Below, piece after piece: positions 1 to 7,962 of a stretch of DNA of 58,100 nt. Each line of letters opens with the position of its first letter. Position 1 is the stretch's first letter. Source of the DNA: UBA8199 sp964507045 (GTDB lineage Bacteria > Verrucomicrobiota > Verrucomicrobiia > Limisphaerales > UBA8199); the NCBI GenBank assembly GCA_964507045.1, contig CAZDOO010000029.1:1-58100 (forward strand). Reading direction: 5' to 3'. The notes beneath the pieces are model-generated. The model did not search any database. It saw only the letters and a list, made by a program, of their open reading frames with translations, and was not told where the DNA came from. The position numbers and the translations under genes are program-made.

Positions 1-1192
1 TCTTGTATTCGACAATCGCCAACCGCCGCCGCCAGGCTTCCGCGTCGCCTTCCAAATGAACCGTCAGCCGGGAGTTGCAGGTCACGATCGCGTTAAACCG
101 GCACACAATCTCCGGGCGCTCGTTGCTCCCCTTAAATTCCAGTGTCATCGGGTCGCCGCCAATCAAGGCTTTCAGCGACGACGCCCCTTTGCAGCTCAGG
201 AAGTTCTCCGGCACATCCGCGCCGTAGAGCAGCGACTTGGCCAGGAACCGGCCCAGTTCAAATCGCTCCGCCAGCAGCATCGGCCGCAGCGTTGCCAGAT
301 TCTCCGGCCCAATAATGCCGCGCAGCACCCGAATGAACGTCCCTTTGCCGCCGCCGGCCGTGCCGGTCAGCACCATCATCCGCTGCGCCAGGTTGACGCC
401 GATCAGCGCCAGACCACACCACCGCTGCACCAGGTCCAACTCTTCCGGGCTCAGCGCCGGCTGCATCAGCACCTCAAGGAACATCGGGCAGGCGCTTCCC
501 TTCGCGTAATCCACCGTCAGCTTGTTGCGTCGGCGGTAGGATGCCGCAAACGGCAGCACTTCCCGGTCGGCCAGCCGCAGCATTCCGTTGCGGCAGGCAA
601 TATACTCCTGCAAGTCGCATTCAAAATACTGCGCCGGCACCTCCAGCAACCCCCGCGCCCGTTGCGCCACACCTCGCAAGTTCGCGGTGTCCCGAAACCG
701 AAACTCCAGGTTCGTCGCATCACATTCTTTGGCGCAGTCCCGCGCGCACTGGAGCAACAACGCGCTGAGCCGTGCCACCAACTTCGCCTCACGCACCTCC
801 TCGAAGATCCCGCTGTCAGGGTTGTACGCGTAGAATCGTGCCTCGCTGCCGACAAATACGGTGGGCGCTCCGGGCGTGCCCAACTCTCCCAACGTCGCCG
901 CTAGAAAATCCTCGCTCAGGTCCTTGACGATCGGCAACCCCTCTTCTTCGTCCTTTTGCTTGGGCGGGTAGCCAAGCAAAACCGCGGGGCCGTATAGCTC
1001 ACGCAGTCCCGGGAACTTCTCGTCAAACCAGGCGTCAGGCATCCCCGGCAACACCACGGGCACTACCACTCCGTTGCCCTCAGCCCAGGCCTTGAACCCC
1101 GCCACCTGAAGGTCGCTCCCATTCGGCTTGATGTCGTTGCCCGCAACTGCCGGGGGTGCCGCGTCAATCGATGCTGTCATTAGCTCTGCCAT
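1..1192 (-). CDS. D5/P4-like superfamily 3 helicase (partial)
   Basis: This replicative helicase-like ATPase runs off the left edge, leaving about 397 N-terminal residues visible on the minus strand. Key motifs are a Walker A at about residues 277-285 (GTAGGGKGT), an acidic Walker B-like ADVPE at about 325-329, a sensor-like IVTCNS at about 369-374 and an arginine-rich AWRRRLAIV segment at about 387. This order is that of phage/plasmid D5_N and P4-type helicases, which unwind element DNA at its origin. ATG is at 1192, two bases after the primase stop, with AGAGG just upstream, so the two genes are surely one operon. No ORF finder that demands a stop codon would list it. Function is by family resemblance. 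Confidence 0.82.
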   Translation of the reverse strand, partial: MAELMTASIDAAPPAVAGNDIKPNGSDLQVAGFKAWAEGNGVVVPVVLPGMPDAWFDEKFPGLRELYGPAVLLGYPPKQKDEEEGLPIVKDLSEDFLAATLGELGTPGAPTVFVGSEARFYAYNPDSGIFEEVREAKLVARLSALLLQCARDCAKECDATNLEFRFRDTANLRGVAQRARGLLEVPAQYFECDLQEYIACRNGMLRLADREVLPFAASYRRRNKLTVDYAKGSACPMFLEVLMQPALSPEELDLVQRWCGLALIGVNLAQRMMVLTGTAGGGKGTFIRVLRGIIGPENLATLRPMLLAERFELGRFLAKSLLYGADVPENFLSCKGASSLKALIGGDPMTLEFKGSNERPEIVCRFNAIVTCNSRLTVHLEGDAEAWRRRLAIVEYK

Positions 1193-1194
1193 AA

Positions 1195-2439
1195 TTACCT
1201 CTTGAAACTCGCCAACCACTTCTCGTGCATTTCCCGACGCGTCACCCTTTTGAATATCGGGGTCAGGTCAGGTTCTGGATTCAGGTAAAGCAATTCCTGC
1301 AACTGCCCGCCCGTCCATAAATTCGCCAACGCCTCATCGGCATGCGCCGACGGTGTCCAAATCGGGTCGCCGGCCTCATCAAATTCGAGCCGCTCATCCA
1401 CCCATCGCTTCCGCACCGGCGGTTCCGTCGGTGCCGGAGGTCCCTCCTGGCCTCGGTAACATCCAGGTAGCCGCGTCAAGCGCACCGCCGTGATGGCACC
1501 CGGGTCAGCCCCCAGGATCGTCAACAGCGGCTTGAGTTCCAGCGCCTTGGCGTCCCAGTCCGCCTTGCTCTCGGCATCCACGCGTATCAACGCGTGGATG
1601 GACCGCCCTCCAGATTTGTATATCGCAGCGATGCGCAACGGCATCTGGACCAACGCCGCCAGCCACATTGCCGCGTCGGCTTCATCCGACTCCAGAACGA
1701 GGTACCTCCACGCGGTCACCGACTCCTCGCTTCGCCGCGACCGTTTCCCGCCCAGGCGCGGGTTGGGGTGAAATTCTCCGTCCACTGGGTTGCAAAGAAA
1801 CCACACGCCGTTTTTGTGGCCGTTCACTACGTGGTCCAGGCACCGCGCGTCATACGGCGGCTCCCCGCATTCGCAGACCAGCATGCCCTGTGACTTCAAC
1901 TCGTCGAACAGGATCAACGACTCGCCCGGACGATACAGCCGTTGCAGGAAACTGGCCGGAGTCTGCGTCTCCGGACACAGCGGCGACCGCTCCCTTACGA
2001 ACGCCTCATCTACATTCGGCGCCAACGCCGCCACCCGCTTCAATGTCTCGGGTTGAAACTTCGCTTTGCCCTTCACGGGACCAGGGCGCGTGATACCCGC
2101 CACCGTGGGCGCCACCGTAGCTTTCCCAGCCGCCGGGCCAGAGCCGCCCTTCCCATCAACCAAATACCCGATCGGGTTCTTCGACCGCGCCGCCAGCGCC
2201 GAGGTCACCTTATAGACTAGCTCTGCCTCGGACCACGGCGGCCGGCACGACCGATTCCACTCGCGCAGCAGACCCAGCGCCGCCTCTTTCGACAGTGCAA
2301 AGCCCTGCACCAGCAGACACGCCGCCCGGAACGTGGCCTTCTGCCCAAACTGCCCGCTCACTGCCGGCGGACACCGCTGCAAATACAGCCGCGCCCTAGC
2401 CAACACGGACGGCAGCTCCTTGGGGGCCTCCAGCTTCAA
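1195..2439 (-). CDS. Primase-like replication protein (PriCT + AEP-like)
   Basis: A protein of about 414 residues with an N-terminal primase-C-terminal-like (PriCT) helical domain (about 12-84, with LARARLYLQR and the PPWSE box) followed by an archaeo-eukaryotic-primase-like region. The latter has an acidic ESD at about 250-252, the histidine motif SGGRSIHALIRV at about 276-287 and RLTRLPGCYR at about 320-329. Together with the downstream helicase it would prime and unwind the element DNA. I chose TTG at 2439 because it overlaps the upstream gene stop (TTGA) and has GGAGG four bases before it. The longest frame starts at GTG 2493 with no visible ribosome site, giving 432 residues. PriCT domains usually follow the primase domain, so the order is unusual. 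Confidence 0.72.
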   Translation of the reverse strand: MKLEAPKELPSVLARARLYLQRCPPAVSGQFGQKATFRAACLLVQGFALSKEAALGLLREWNRSCRPPWSEAELVYKVTSALAARSKNPIGYLVDGKGGSGPAAGKATVAPTVAGITRPGPVKGKAKFQPETLKRVAALAPNVDEAFVRERSPLCPETQTPASFLQRLYRPGESLILFDELKSQGMLVCECGEPPYDARCLDHVVNGHKNGVWFLCNPVDGEFHPNPRLGGKRSRRSEESVTAWRYLVLESDEADAAMWLAALVQMPLRIAAIYKSGGRSIHALIRVDAESKADWDAKALELKPLLTILGADPGAITAVRLTRLPGCYRGQEGPPAPTEPPVRKRWVDERLEFDEAGDPIWTPSAHADEALANLWTGGQLQELLYLNPEPDLTPIFKRVTRREMHEKWLASFKR

Positions 2440-2723
2440 TTGGCCTCCGGATTTTGTGACTCCACCGCCGGCAGCGCCGCCGCCAGGCGGCACGGCAGAG
2501 TGCGGCTCTGCAGGAACTTCTCCACGGCCGCAACCGAGTAGAAGACCGTGCCCCCGCCGCGCTTGGCGCTGGGATTGGACTTGAATCTGGGAATACGAGC
2601 TTCGTCAAACCAGGCGCGCAACGTGAACGCGCTGGGCGGGGGCGTGAGATACGCCGGGATAACAGTCTGTAAAAGCCGGTTCAGGGTTGCCAGCCGGGCT
2701 GAACGGGGATCAATGATTGTCAT
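2436..2723 (-). CDS. Excisionase-like winged HTH protein
   Basis: A 95-residue basic protein whose centre (about residues 33-70, FTLRAWFDEARIP then an aromatic FYSVAAVEKFL) resembles a MerR/excisionase-type winged helix that reads a target site. It heads the leftward replication operon; its stop overlaps the likely primase start by two bases. It is divergent from the XRE repressor across an intergenic stretch with operator-like palindromes, so it is probably repressed by that protein. It may be a directionality factor, a copy-control regulator or an activator of the replication genes. The family match is by pattern only. Confidence 0.6.
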   Translation of the reverse strand: MTIIDPRSARLATLNRLLQTVIPAYLTPPPSAFTLRAWFDEARIPRFKSNPSAKRGGGTVFYSVAAVEKFLQSRTLPCRLAAALPAVESQNPEAN

Positions 2724-2731
2724 ACGTGCCT

Positions 2732-2746
2732 ATGTGCTTAGCACAT
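2732..2746. promoter_or_regulatory. Operator-like palindrome 1
   Basis: ATGTGCTTAGCACAT is a perfect 6-bp inverted repeat with a 3-bp centre, lying 9 bases upstream of the excisionase-like gene start. It sits between divergent genes, one of which codes for an XRE-type repressor, so it is a likely binding site for that protein. Binding is inferred, not shown. Confidence 0.5.
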
Positions 2747-2774
2747 TGTATATTACGGACCAAGAAAAATGTTG

Positions 2775-2789
2775 ATGTATAATACACAT
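2775..2789. promoter_or_regulatory. Operator-like palindrome 2 over a TATAAT box
   Basis: ATGTATAATACACAT contains the perfect palindrome TGTATAATACA (2776-2786) with outer ATGT/ACAT pairs. It includes a consensus TATAAT at 2778-2783 on the plus strand. Such an overlap suggests an autoregulatory site for the XRE gene and argues that this gene starts downstream, at 2793 or 2808. Confidence 0.5.
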
Positions 2790-2792
2790 GGT

Positions 2793-3461
2793 ATGTATAT
2801 TCCCGGTATGCGACCGTCACCTTTGCGTCATACTCTGGCGATATTGCGGACCACCATCGGCCTCACCCAGAAGGATCTGGCTGGCCTTGTCGATCGAGCC
2901 CCCCGCACCATCCAGTCCATCGAGCTCGGCCACCTGCCGCTCAGCGAGGATCTCGCCCTGCGCGTCGCCCACGAGACCGGCGTGGATGAAAGCTGGCTTC
3001 TCCAGGGCGACACCAGCGTGCCCCCGCGACGCGGCGCCGCCCTTCAAGCCGTCCGCCCTGCGAACCGGCCATACAACCGCGAGGATTACGAATGGCAGCG
3101 CGCCTACAACGAATCGCCCGCGGCTCCACAAAGTGAGCTGGCGGACGTTGTCCGGAAGGGCCCAAAGGCTGGGGAGAAATCCCTGCGCCTCTCCCTGCCG
3201 CAAGCCAAGGCGGCGGTCCATGCGGCCCGCCCGGTCCTGCTCGAGTCGGCCGATGCAAAGTTGCTCGCGGCCATGTCCCACTTGCTCAAGCACACCATCG
3301 AAGCCTCCGATGCGCTGCTGGTCAGGTGGAAATTGCGCCGACTGCTCGAAACCTTAGCTGCCGAGCGCTCGATCGCATTGCCCTCGCGCGAACTGGACGG
3401 CGACAAAACACTCGCCGTTCCCCGCGGCCCTCGCGGTAAAAAGGGGTCAAAAACGACCTGA
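2793..3461 (+). CDS. XRE-family HTH repressor
   Basis: A cI/XRE-type DNA-binding regulator. The HTH lies at the N-terminus: LRHTLAILRTTIGLTQ, then DLAGLVDRAPRTIQSIE and VDESWLLQG. The remainder is basic, has helical segments rich in Ala and Leu (SADAKLLAAMSHLLKH) and ends in a Lys/Arg/Gly-rich tail; it matches no family I recognise and has no LexA-type Ser-Lys protease motif that I can see. In-frame starts are 2769, 2775, 2793 and 2808. A perfect TATAAT at 2778-2783 would place transcription start near 2790, so 2793 (about 222 residues) or 2808 is preferred over 2769. It probably maintains dormancy of the element by blocking the divergent replication operon. Confidence 0.75.
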   Translation: MYIPGMRPSPLRHTLAILRTTIGLTQKDLAGLVDRAPRTIQSIELGHLPLSEDLALRVAHETGVDESWLLQGDTSVPPRRGAALQAVRPANRPYNREDYEWQRAYNESPAAPQSELADVVRKGPKAGEKSLRLSLPQAKAAVHAARPVLLESADAKLLAAMSHLLKHTIEASDALLVRWKLRRLLETLAAERSIALPSRELDGDKTLAVPRGPRGKKGSKTT

Positions 3462-3584
3462 GCCGAGCCGCCAATTCCGCCGCCCTGGTCACCCTGCCGC
3501 CAAAACAGAATCGCTCTCAGGCCCATCCGGCCCGCCAGATGCCTCATTAGGCGGCGTCTGCCACGATCTCTCCCTAAGCCCAAC

Positions 3585-4922
3585 TTACGCCGCCGCCTGC
3601 ACCGGCAGCGGCACCAGATTCGCTGCCGCTGGTGCAGCCTTCGGCGCCTGCTTCGCCGCCTTGGCTCGCTTCTGCTTGGCCTTGCCCGGCTTTGCCGGCA
3701 ACGGCCTCAGCGCATAGAACCGTTTCGTATCCCTGCTGCTCACGCGGCTCTGGTAGTGCTTCTTGATGATGCTCTCCGAGTTGCCGAACTGCTCCGCTGT
3801 CCGCCCGTAGCTTCCGGTGACGCGGAAGTAGTGTGAAATTGCCGTGTGCCGCAGCACATCCGACACCCACGGCTTGAGGTCCGGGTTTTCCTTCGTCGGC
3901 TCCCCGTAACCAACGCTGGCGCGTAGCTTCCTGAACTGCAGGCCGAAAGTCGGGCGGTGGATCTCGTCAATCCCCTTGTAGCGATTGAGCCAGGCCCGCA
4001 GCGTAGGGCAAATCACCACCACCCGTCCCTTTCCGGTCTTGGTCTGCTGGCCCTTCAGCCGGATCTCCTTGTCCACCAAGTTTACCTGCTCCCAAGTCAG
4101 CCGCGCCGCCTCAAACGGCCGCAACCCGCCGAACAGGCACAGCGCGATGTAGGGCACCAGCTTGCCCTTCTCATAGCCCTCAGCCGTGCGCAGCAGCCTC
4201 TCGCACTCATCCACCGGCAATACCACCGGCTCCAGGTCATCATCATTTGGCCGCCCCTCGATCTCGACCGCGTAGCAGGGGTTATTCACGCACCAATGCC
4301 GCTTGCCCTTCATGCACCAGGTGAAAAAGCTGGAGATGGCCCGGCGATTGGCGTCCTTGGTGTTCGGCGACACATTACGCTGTGCCAGGTAATGCTCGAT
4401 ATGCTCCGGCAGCACATCGGTTACCCGCATGTTGCTAACCCCGCTCAAAAACAGTTTCACGCAGTTGGACAGGTGGCGCTTGGTCAACTCCCGCAACTCC
4501 GTCGTGGTCGCCAGCCAAGACTTGAACTGTACGAACGCGTCATCCAGCCGCGGCGATTCCTTGATGATCTTCGGCTTGCCAGTCCTGAGCCAGTGATCAA
4601 TAGCCGTCAGGAGATCCTCGTCCCGCTCCAGTCGCTTGAATCCTGCCTCTGCGATGGCCACTTGCTCATCCGTAAGTCGCGTCGCCCGCAGCGCCGCGCT
4701 GCCATTAGCGGCATGGTATTCCCCCTCCAGCTCCGTATAACGCAACTGCGCTTCCTGCGGGTCCGCATAGTTCTCGCGAATCCGTTCTCCGTTCCGTTTG
4801 ATCCCGCTGACCCTCCAGCTCGTAGTGTCCGTGCGCGGGTTGACGAACTTCAAGATCTTGAACCGTTGCCTCGGTGCCTTCATATTGGTCGCCATAGTAT
4901 CCAATTGGATGCCATGTGTCAA
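3585..4922 (-). CDS. Tyrosine recombinase/integrase
   Basis: A 445-residue site-specific recombinase. It has an N-terminal arm-binding region, a core-binding domain (about 125-230) and a catalytic domain (about 235-405). Visible catalytic positions are R268 (GGLRPFEAARL), K295 or K298 (QTKTGKGR), R358 in DVLRHT and the nucleophile Y390 (KKHYQ). The first His of the usual HxxR box is Asp (D355) and the GH of the next box is GN (N381); this matches a recombinase subgroup common in Verrucomicrobiota and does not itself imply inactivity. The C-terminal 40 residues are a Lys/Ala/Pro-rich tail. It should integrate and excise the neighbouring element. Start at 4922 is the longest; Met10 or Met14 are alternatives. 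Confidence 0.9.
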   Translation of the reverse strand: MTHGIQLDTMATNMKAPRQRFKILKFVNPRTDTTSWRVSGIKRNGERIRENYADPQEAQLRYTELEGEYHAANGSAALRATRLTDEQVAIAEAGFKRLERDEDLLTAIDHWLRTGKPKIIKESPRLDDAFVQFKSWLATTTELRELTKRHLSNCVKLFLSGVSNMRVTDVLPEHIEHYLAQRNVSPNTKDANRRAISSFFTWCMKGKRHWCVNNPCYAVEIEGRPNDDDLEPVVLPVDECERLLRTAEGYEKGKLVPYIALCLFGGLRPFEAARLTWEQVNLVDKEIRLKGQQTKTGKGRVVVICPTLRAWLNRYKGIDEIHRPTFGLQFRKLRASVGYGEPTKENPDLKPWVSDVLRHTAISHYFRVTGSYGRTAEQFGNSESIIKKHYQSRVSSRDTKRFYALRPLPAKPGKAKQKRAKAAKQAPKAAPAAANLVPLPVQAAA

Positions 4923-4981
4923 CCGTCAGGCAACCGATTTTGATAAATAACTAAATGCTCAGTAAAAAGCTAACTGTGTGT

Positions 4982-5077
4982 AATCCCGAAGGGATTTCAT
5001 CTCTCAGCCCAGGGTTGCGAGGCACGAGCTACCCTGGGTCCCCGGTCGCAAAATAGTTTCCCAACCCCAACGGGGTT
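4982..5077. repeat. REP-like cluster of three palindromes
   Basis: Three inverted repeats lie within 96 bases: AATCCCGAAGGGATT (4982-4996); the arms CCCAGGGT (5008-5015) and ACCCTGGG (5031-5038) around a 15-base loop; and AACCCCAACGGGGTT (5063-5077). This design resembles REP/BIME elements mobilised by RAYT (IS200-like) transposases. No RAYT gene is present in the window. Confidence 0.6.
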
Positions 5078-5118
5078 GCATCAACGCTGCGCCTGCATAA
5101 CCGCACCTGACCACTCCC

Positions 5119-5247
5119 ATGAAACGCAAACAGAAAACGCCCAGTATACCTCACCCCGCCTTCTGCCCCTTCGCATTGGCTGCCGTTGACCGGATTCTCG
5201 CCCAAGCCCTCCTCGCCGGCGACGGCATCTTGGCTAAGCTCGTCTAG
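5119..5247 (+). CDS. Small basic protein, 42 residues
   Basis: ATG at 5119 opens a 42-codon frame ending TAG at 5247, eight bases before the next gene. The product starts with the basic MKRKQK and has an amphipathic AAVDRILAQALLAGDG segment. No family is recognised. Support is its position: it heads a run of five plus-strand genes with short spacing and has the same C-rich codon style as they do. It could be a true small protein or chance. Confidence 0.35.
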   Translation: MKRKQKTPSIPHPAFCPFALAAVDRILAQALLAGDGILAKLV

Positions 5248-5255
5248 CCTTACCA

Positions 5256-5792
5256 ATGGGTAAACCACGACTCCCCTGGAAACGCGGCCCCGCCGCTTGG
5301 AAAGTGAAATGCCGGGCTGCCGAGATCCTTCAGCATATCGCGGCCGCTCCGCGGCCCTTTGTTACCCTGCGCGCCGCCGCCCGCCTCTTCGGCCTCTCCA
5401 CCCAACCCCTGCGCGACTGGCTCGCCTCGGGCTATCTGCAGCGCACCGGCCCCGCCCGCAGGTTCACCCGTGATGACCTGCTCCACTTCGTCCAATGGCT
5501 CGCCCAGTCCGCGCAGCCTTTCCCTCCGGCTCGTTACGTGGAACGGTTTCGCGACCGCCGCGGGATGTTGCCATATCCCTACAAGAAATTGGCCACCGCG
5601 AGCATTGTCTGGCCGAAACGCCGCCCCGCGCTCATTCCCAGCGAGCTCGCGGCCCTGGTCCCCTGCCACCCCTCCCTCCTCCTCCTTGCCATCCGGACCG
5701 GCGCCTTGCGTGCGCGCCGCCGCACCCGCTGCCGCTGGAAAATTACCCGCCAGGCCTGGACCCGTGCCTTCCCCGGCACCATCAACCCGTAG
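5256..5792 (+). CDS. Double HTH (excisionase-like) protein
   Basis: A 178-residue basic protein with two predicted helix-turn-helix units of the MerR/excisionase type. The first is at about residues 38-83 (VTLRAAARLFGLSTQPLRDW, then the wing RRFTRDDLLHFVQWL). The second, weaker one is at about 126-172 (LIPSELAALVPCHPSLLLLAI followed by a basic stretch and RQAWTRAF). Phage-like elements use such proteins to mark DNA sites for recombination, packaging or control. It follows the 42-residue frame by 8 bases. The exact role is unknown. Confidence 0.6.
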   Translation: MGKPRLPWKRGPAAWKVKCRAAEILQHIAAAPRPFVTLRAAARLFGLSTQPLRDWLASGYLQRTGPARRFTRDDLLHFVQWLAQSAQPFPPARYVERFRDRRGMLPYPYKKLATASIVWPKRRPALIPSELAALVPCHPSLLLLAIRTGALRARRRTRCRWKITRQAWTRAFPGTINP

Positions 5793-6130
5793 CTCCGCCT
5801 GCGGTGTCTCCAACACAACCCAGCCCGAAAATATTTCCTTTTTTTTGAAAGAAAACTGTTGACACGCCCCAACTGGCCCTTTTCCGCCAATCGCCCCGCG
5901 GCGCCCCCGCGAACCCCCCGCGGCGCCTCTGCGGAAGAATACCATAAATCACACTCTGTTGTAAGTCGTTGATTAATAGTGACTTGCAAAACCCGCCAGG
6001 CCGATAACGCGTTCTGCTAAGCTGCTTGTGTGATGAGAACACATTTCATCTCCAGGTGCGGTGTGCCCGCTCCCCGTCGGAGCGCGCCCGCCACCCCTTG
6101 CTGTCATCCCCCAAACAAACACCACTGCTT
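5793..6130. other. Intergenic region with a 12-bp direct repeat
   Basis: This 338-base gap has no convincing gene. It holds an 8-T tract near 5840, an isolated TTGACA at 5859-5864 with no matching -10 box, and two copies of CCCCGCGGCGCC (5894-5905 and 5916-5927). A frame continuing upstream of the next gene to 6026 looks non-coding in composition. A promoter for the downstream genes may lie here but none stands out. Confidence 0.4.
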
Positions 6131-6724
6131 ATGACCACTCACGACGAACTCCGCGCCTTCGCTCGGGCCCTCGCACTAACCTGCCATAGCTACGGGCTTG
6201 TCTTCGCCTGCCTCCATTCAGAGTCCAATCTCGAACTAGCTCCAAGGCCTGCACTCGCGCCTTATCTCTATCTCGCCCGGGTCGCCGAGGAACTCGCCTG
6301 CGGTCATATCGTCCCGACCTCTCAAGGCCGAAACCTCTTCATCCGGGTCCGCACCCCCTTCGCCGCTTCCTCTTCCCTCTGGTTCGTAACCCTCCGAACC
6401 TACTCCCTCATCCTCGTAACCCAGCGCAGCCTGAAAATCTCCCGGTTCGAGCGGGACCTCAGCCCCGCTGCCGCTCACGCCGATCCCGGGGAGATTCTCG
6501 CCCGGGCTGCCGAGGCCGTCACCCGGTCCCCGTTCAGCGACCAGGCCTTCCTCCAGCCGGAACAGTCTGCCCCCTTTCCGACCAAACACCCCGAACTCCT
6601 CGCTTTCCGCGCCACCTTCTGCAGCGGCACCGAGGTCGGCACTGTCTTGCCCTCCTCGCCCGATACCACAAAAGCCGCCCAGCTCGCGCTTGCCCCAAAC
6701 CCTGCCAAAATCTACCTGCTCTAA
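6131..6724 (+). CDS. Uncharacterised protein, 197 residues
   Basis: No family is recognised. The product begins MTTHDELRAFARALALTCHS and has a mixed alpha/beta look in the first 110 residues (LYLARVAEELA, LWFVTLRTYSLILVTQ); the C-terminal half is rich in Pro and Ala. No signal peptide or membrane segment is seen. ATG at 6131 is preferred over the longer frame opening at 6026, because the extra 35 residues have no protein-like character. It ends five bases before the next gene, so the two are probably cotranscribed. Confidence 0.5.
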   Translation: MTTHDELRAFARALALTCHSYGLVFACLHSESNLELAPRPALAPYLYLARVAEELACGHIVPTSQGRNLFIRVRTPFAASSSLWFVTLRTYSLILVTQRSLKISRFERDLSPAAAHADPGEILARAAEAVTRSPFSDQAFLQPEQSAPFPTKHPELLAFRATFCSGTEVGTVLPSSPDTTKAAQLALAPNPAKIYLL

Positions 6725-6729
6725 TCTCT

Positions 6730-7266
6730 ATGCCTCTGCCACGCAAATCTCCGTCGCCCCGCTCCGCCGGCCAGCATCCTCGAACTCCTAAACCGCCCGT
6801 CGGTGCCAATTTGTGCGCCACTTGGGCCGCCGCAGCGCAGATACTCACCGAGGCTAAAGCGACCGACGCCTTCTTGCGCGAGCCGCTCACTGAGTCTCTC
6901 TCTCACTTCCTCGCCGGCCAATACGCCATCGCCATCAACAACGCCGTCACCGCCGGCCCTCTCAAGCCCCGCACCCTTTCGGCCTTCGCCAGCGACGTGG
7001 CCGCCTTGCGTAAGGGCGATCAAAATGCCGCGTGGTTGCGCCTCGAACGCCAGCGGGTCGGCCTCGAATACAGGCGCCTGCGGCTCGCCATCACGGACTC
7101 GCACGAAAAACGGAAGTCAAAGCTTCTCTTGGCGTTGGAAATCTTCAGGAAGCACCTCGCCGGTCACCCCGATGCCCGCGCCGCCTTCGCCGCCTTCGCC
7201 GTAAAACTGCGAGAGTCGTCGGGCATGCTTCCCGAAACCCCCGAGAATCCGACCCAATCCGCCTGA
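6730..7266 (+). CDS. Phage-like protein, divergent relative of its neighbour
   Basis: A 178-residue soluble protein. Its middle (about 100-128: FASDVAALRKGDQNAAWLRL followed by ERQRVGLEYRRL) resembles the C-terminal part of the next gene product (CADTVQLRRGDHAAQRLRL then VRDRMD). It therefore seems to be a paralogue that has lost or replaced the N-terminal KIARLP domain with a Pro-rich basic leader. That next protein has the look of Mu gp27-like (DUF3486) packaging-related proteins. Function unknown. It starts five bases after the upstream gene. Confidence 0.5.
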   Translation: MPLPRKSPSPRSAGQHPRTPKPPVGANLCATWAAAAQILTEAKATDAFLREPLTESLSHFLAGQYAIAINNAVTAGPLKPRTLSAFASDVAALRKGDQNAAWLRLERQRVGLEYRRLRLAITDSHEKRKSKLLLALEIFRKHLAGHPDARAAFAAFAVKLRESSGMLPETPENPTQSA

Positions 7267-7318
7267 ATCCGGCCTTTCAAACCTTCAACCATCAACTCTT
7301 TGCTCTCAGCACGCCTGT

Positions 7319-7861
7319 ATGAATACCACCCGCACCGGCAAAATCGCCCGCCTCCCCGGCCGCATCCGCAATCTATTGAACCGCCGCCTCCACGACGGCG
7401 AGCAGGGCAAACGCCTCGCCGCCTGGCTCAACTCCCTCCCCGTGGTCCAGGCCGTCCTTGCCGCCGCTTTCGCCGGCAAACCTATCCGCCCCCAGAACCT
7501 CTCTGAGTGGAAGCAGGGCGGCTACCAGGATTGGCTCCTCCAGCAGCAAGCCCTGCCTCTCGCCCGCCAGCTTGCCCGGGACGCCGCCCGCCACCCTGCG
7601 CACCTCCCGGTGGCCGATGCCCTCGCCCACTCCATCGCCGCCCGTTACGCTCTCGCCGCCTCCGCCCTCCCCCCGCCGCTCGGCCCCGAACAATGGCGGC
7701 GCTTGCGCCAGCTCTGCGCCGATACCGTCCAACTCCGTCGCGGGGACCACGCCGCCCAGCGCCTCCGCCTCGTTCGTGATCGTATGGACATGTGTGCGAA
7801 AAACGACCCGGACGCCGACATTCTTCTCCCTCACGAATACCGCGCGGGGTGGAGCTTGTGA
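7319..7861 (+). CDS. DUF3486-like (Mu gp27-type) phage-related protein
   Basis: A 180-residue protein with a conserved-looking N-terminus (about 8-75): GKIARLPGRIRNLLNRRL, then LNSLPVVQAVLA and SEWKQGGYQDWL. This is the pattern of short proteins, frequent in Verrucomicrobiota, that resemble Mu gp27/DUF3486, a family linked to small-terminase functions. The C-terminal part has LRRGDHAAQRLRLVRDR. Spacing to the previous gene is 52 bases. A much longer frame starting at 7792 overlaps its end but is not real before 8974. Confidence 0.6.
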   Translation: MNTTRTGKIARLPGRIRNLLNRRLHDGEQGKRLAAWLNSLPVVQAVLAAAFAGKPIRPQNLSEWKQGGYQDWLLQQQALPLARQLARDAARHPAHLPVADALAHSIAARYALAASALPPPLGPEQWRRLRQLCADTVQLRRGDHAAQRLRLVRDRMDMCAKNDPDADILLPHEYRAGWSL

Positions 7862-7962
7862 GCAGGCGGCAGGTCCAGCCTGATCCGAGCCGGCCGGCGG
7901 GAGCGCGGCTGGGGTGCCCGGCGCTTCTGCGGTCCGTGTCCTGTGGCGGCCAGCCGTCGCCC

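Larger units (their letters stand above)
1..4981. mobile_element. Integrative genetic element (one end)
   Basis: The genes from the left window edge to the recombinase form a phage/plasmid-like set: D5-like helicase, primase, excisionase-like HTH protein, divergent XRE repressor and tyrosine recombinase. The recombinase lies at the outer end, as is usual next to an attachment site. The other end lies outside the window, and I found no duplicated attachment core or tRNA at the recombinase side. The right boundary is set, by inference, just before the REP-like palindromes. The small genes at 5119-7861 could also belong to the element. Confidence 0.5.

Noticed and set aside
56..904. Plus-strand 282-codon frame at the left edge
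   Set aside because: It is the antisense of the D5-like helicase, which has clear ATPase motifs.
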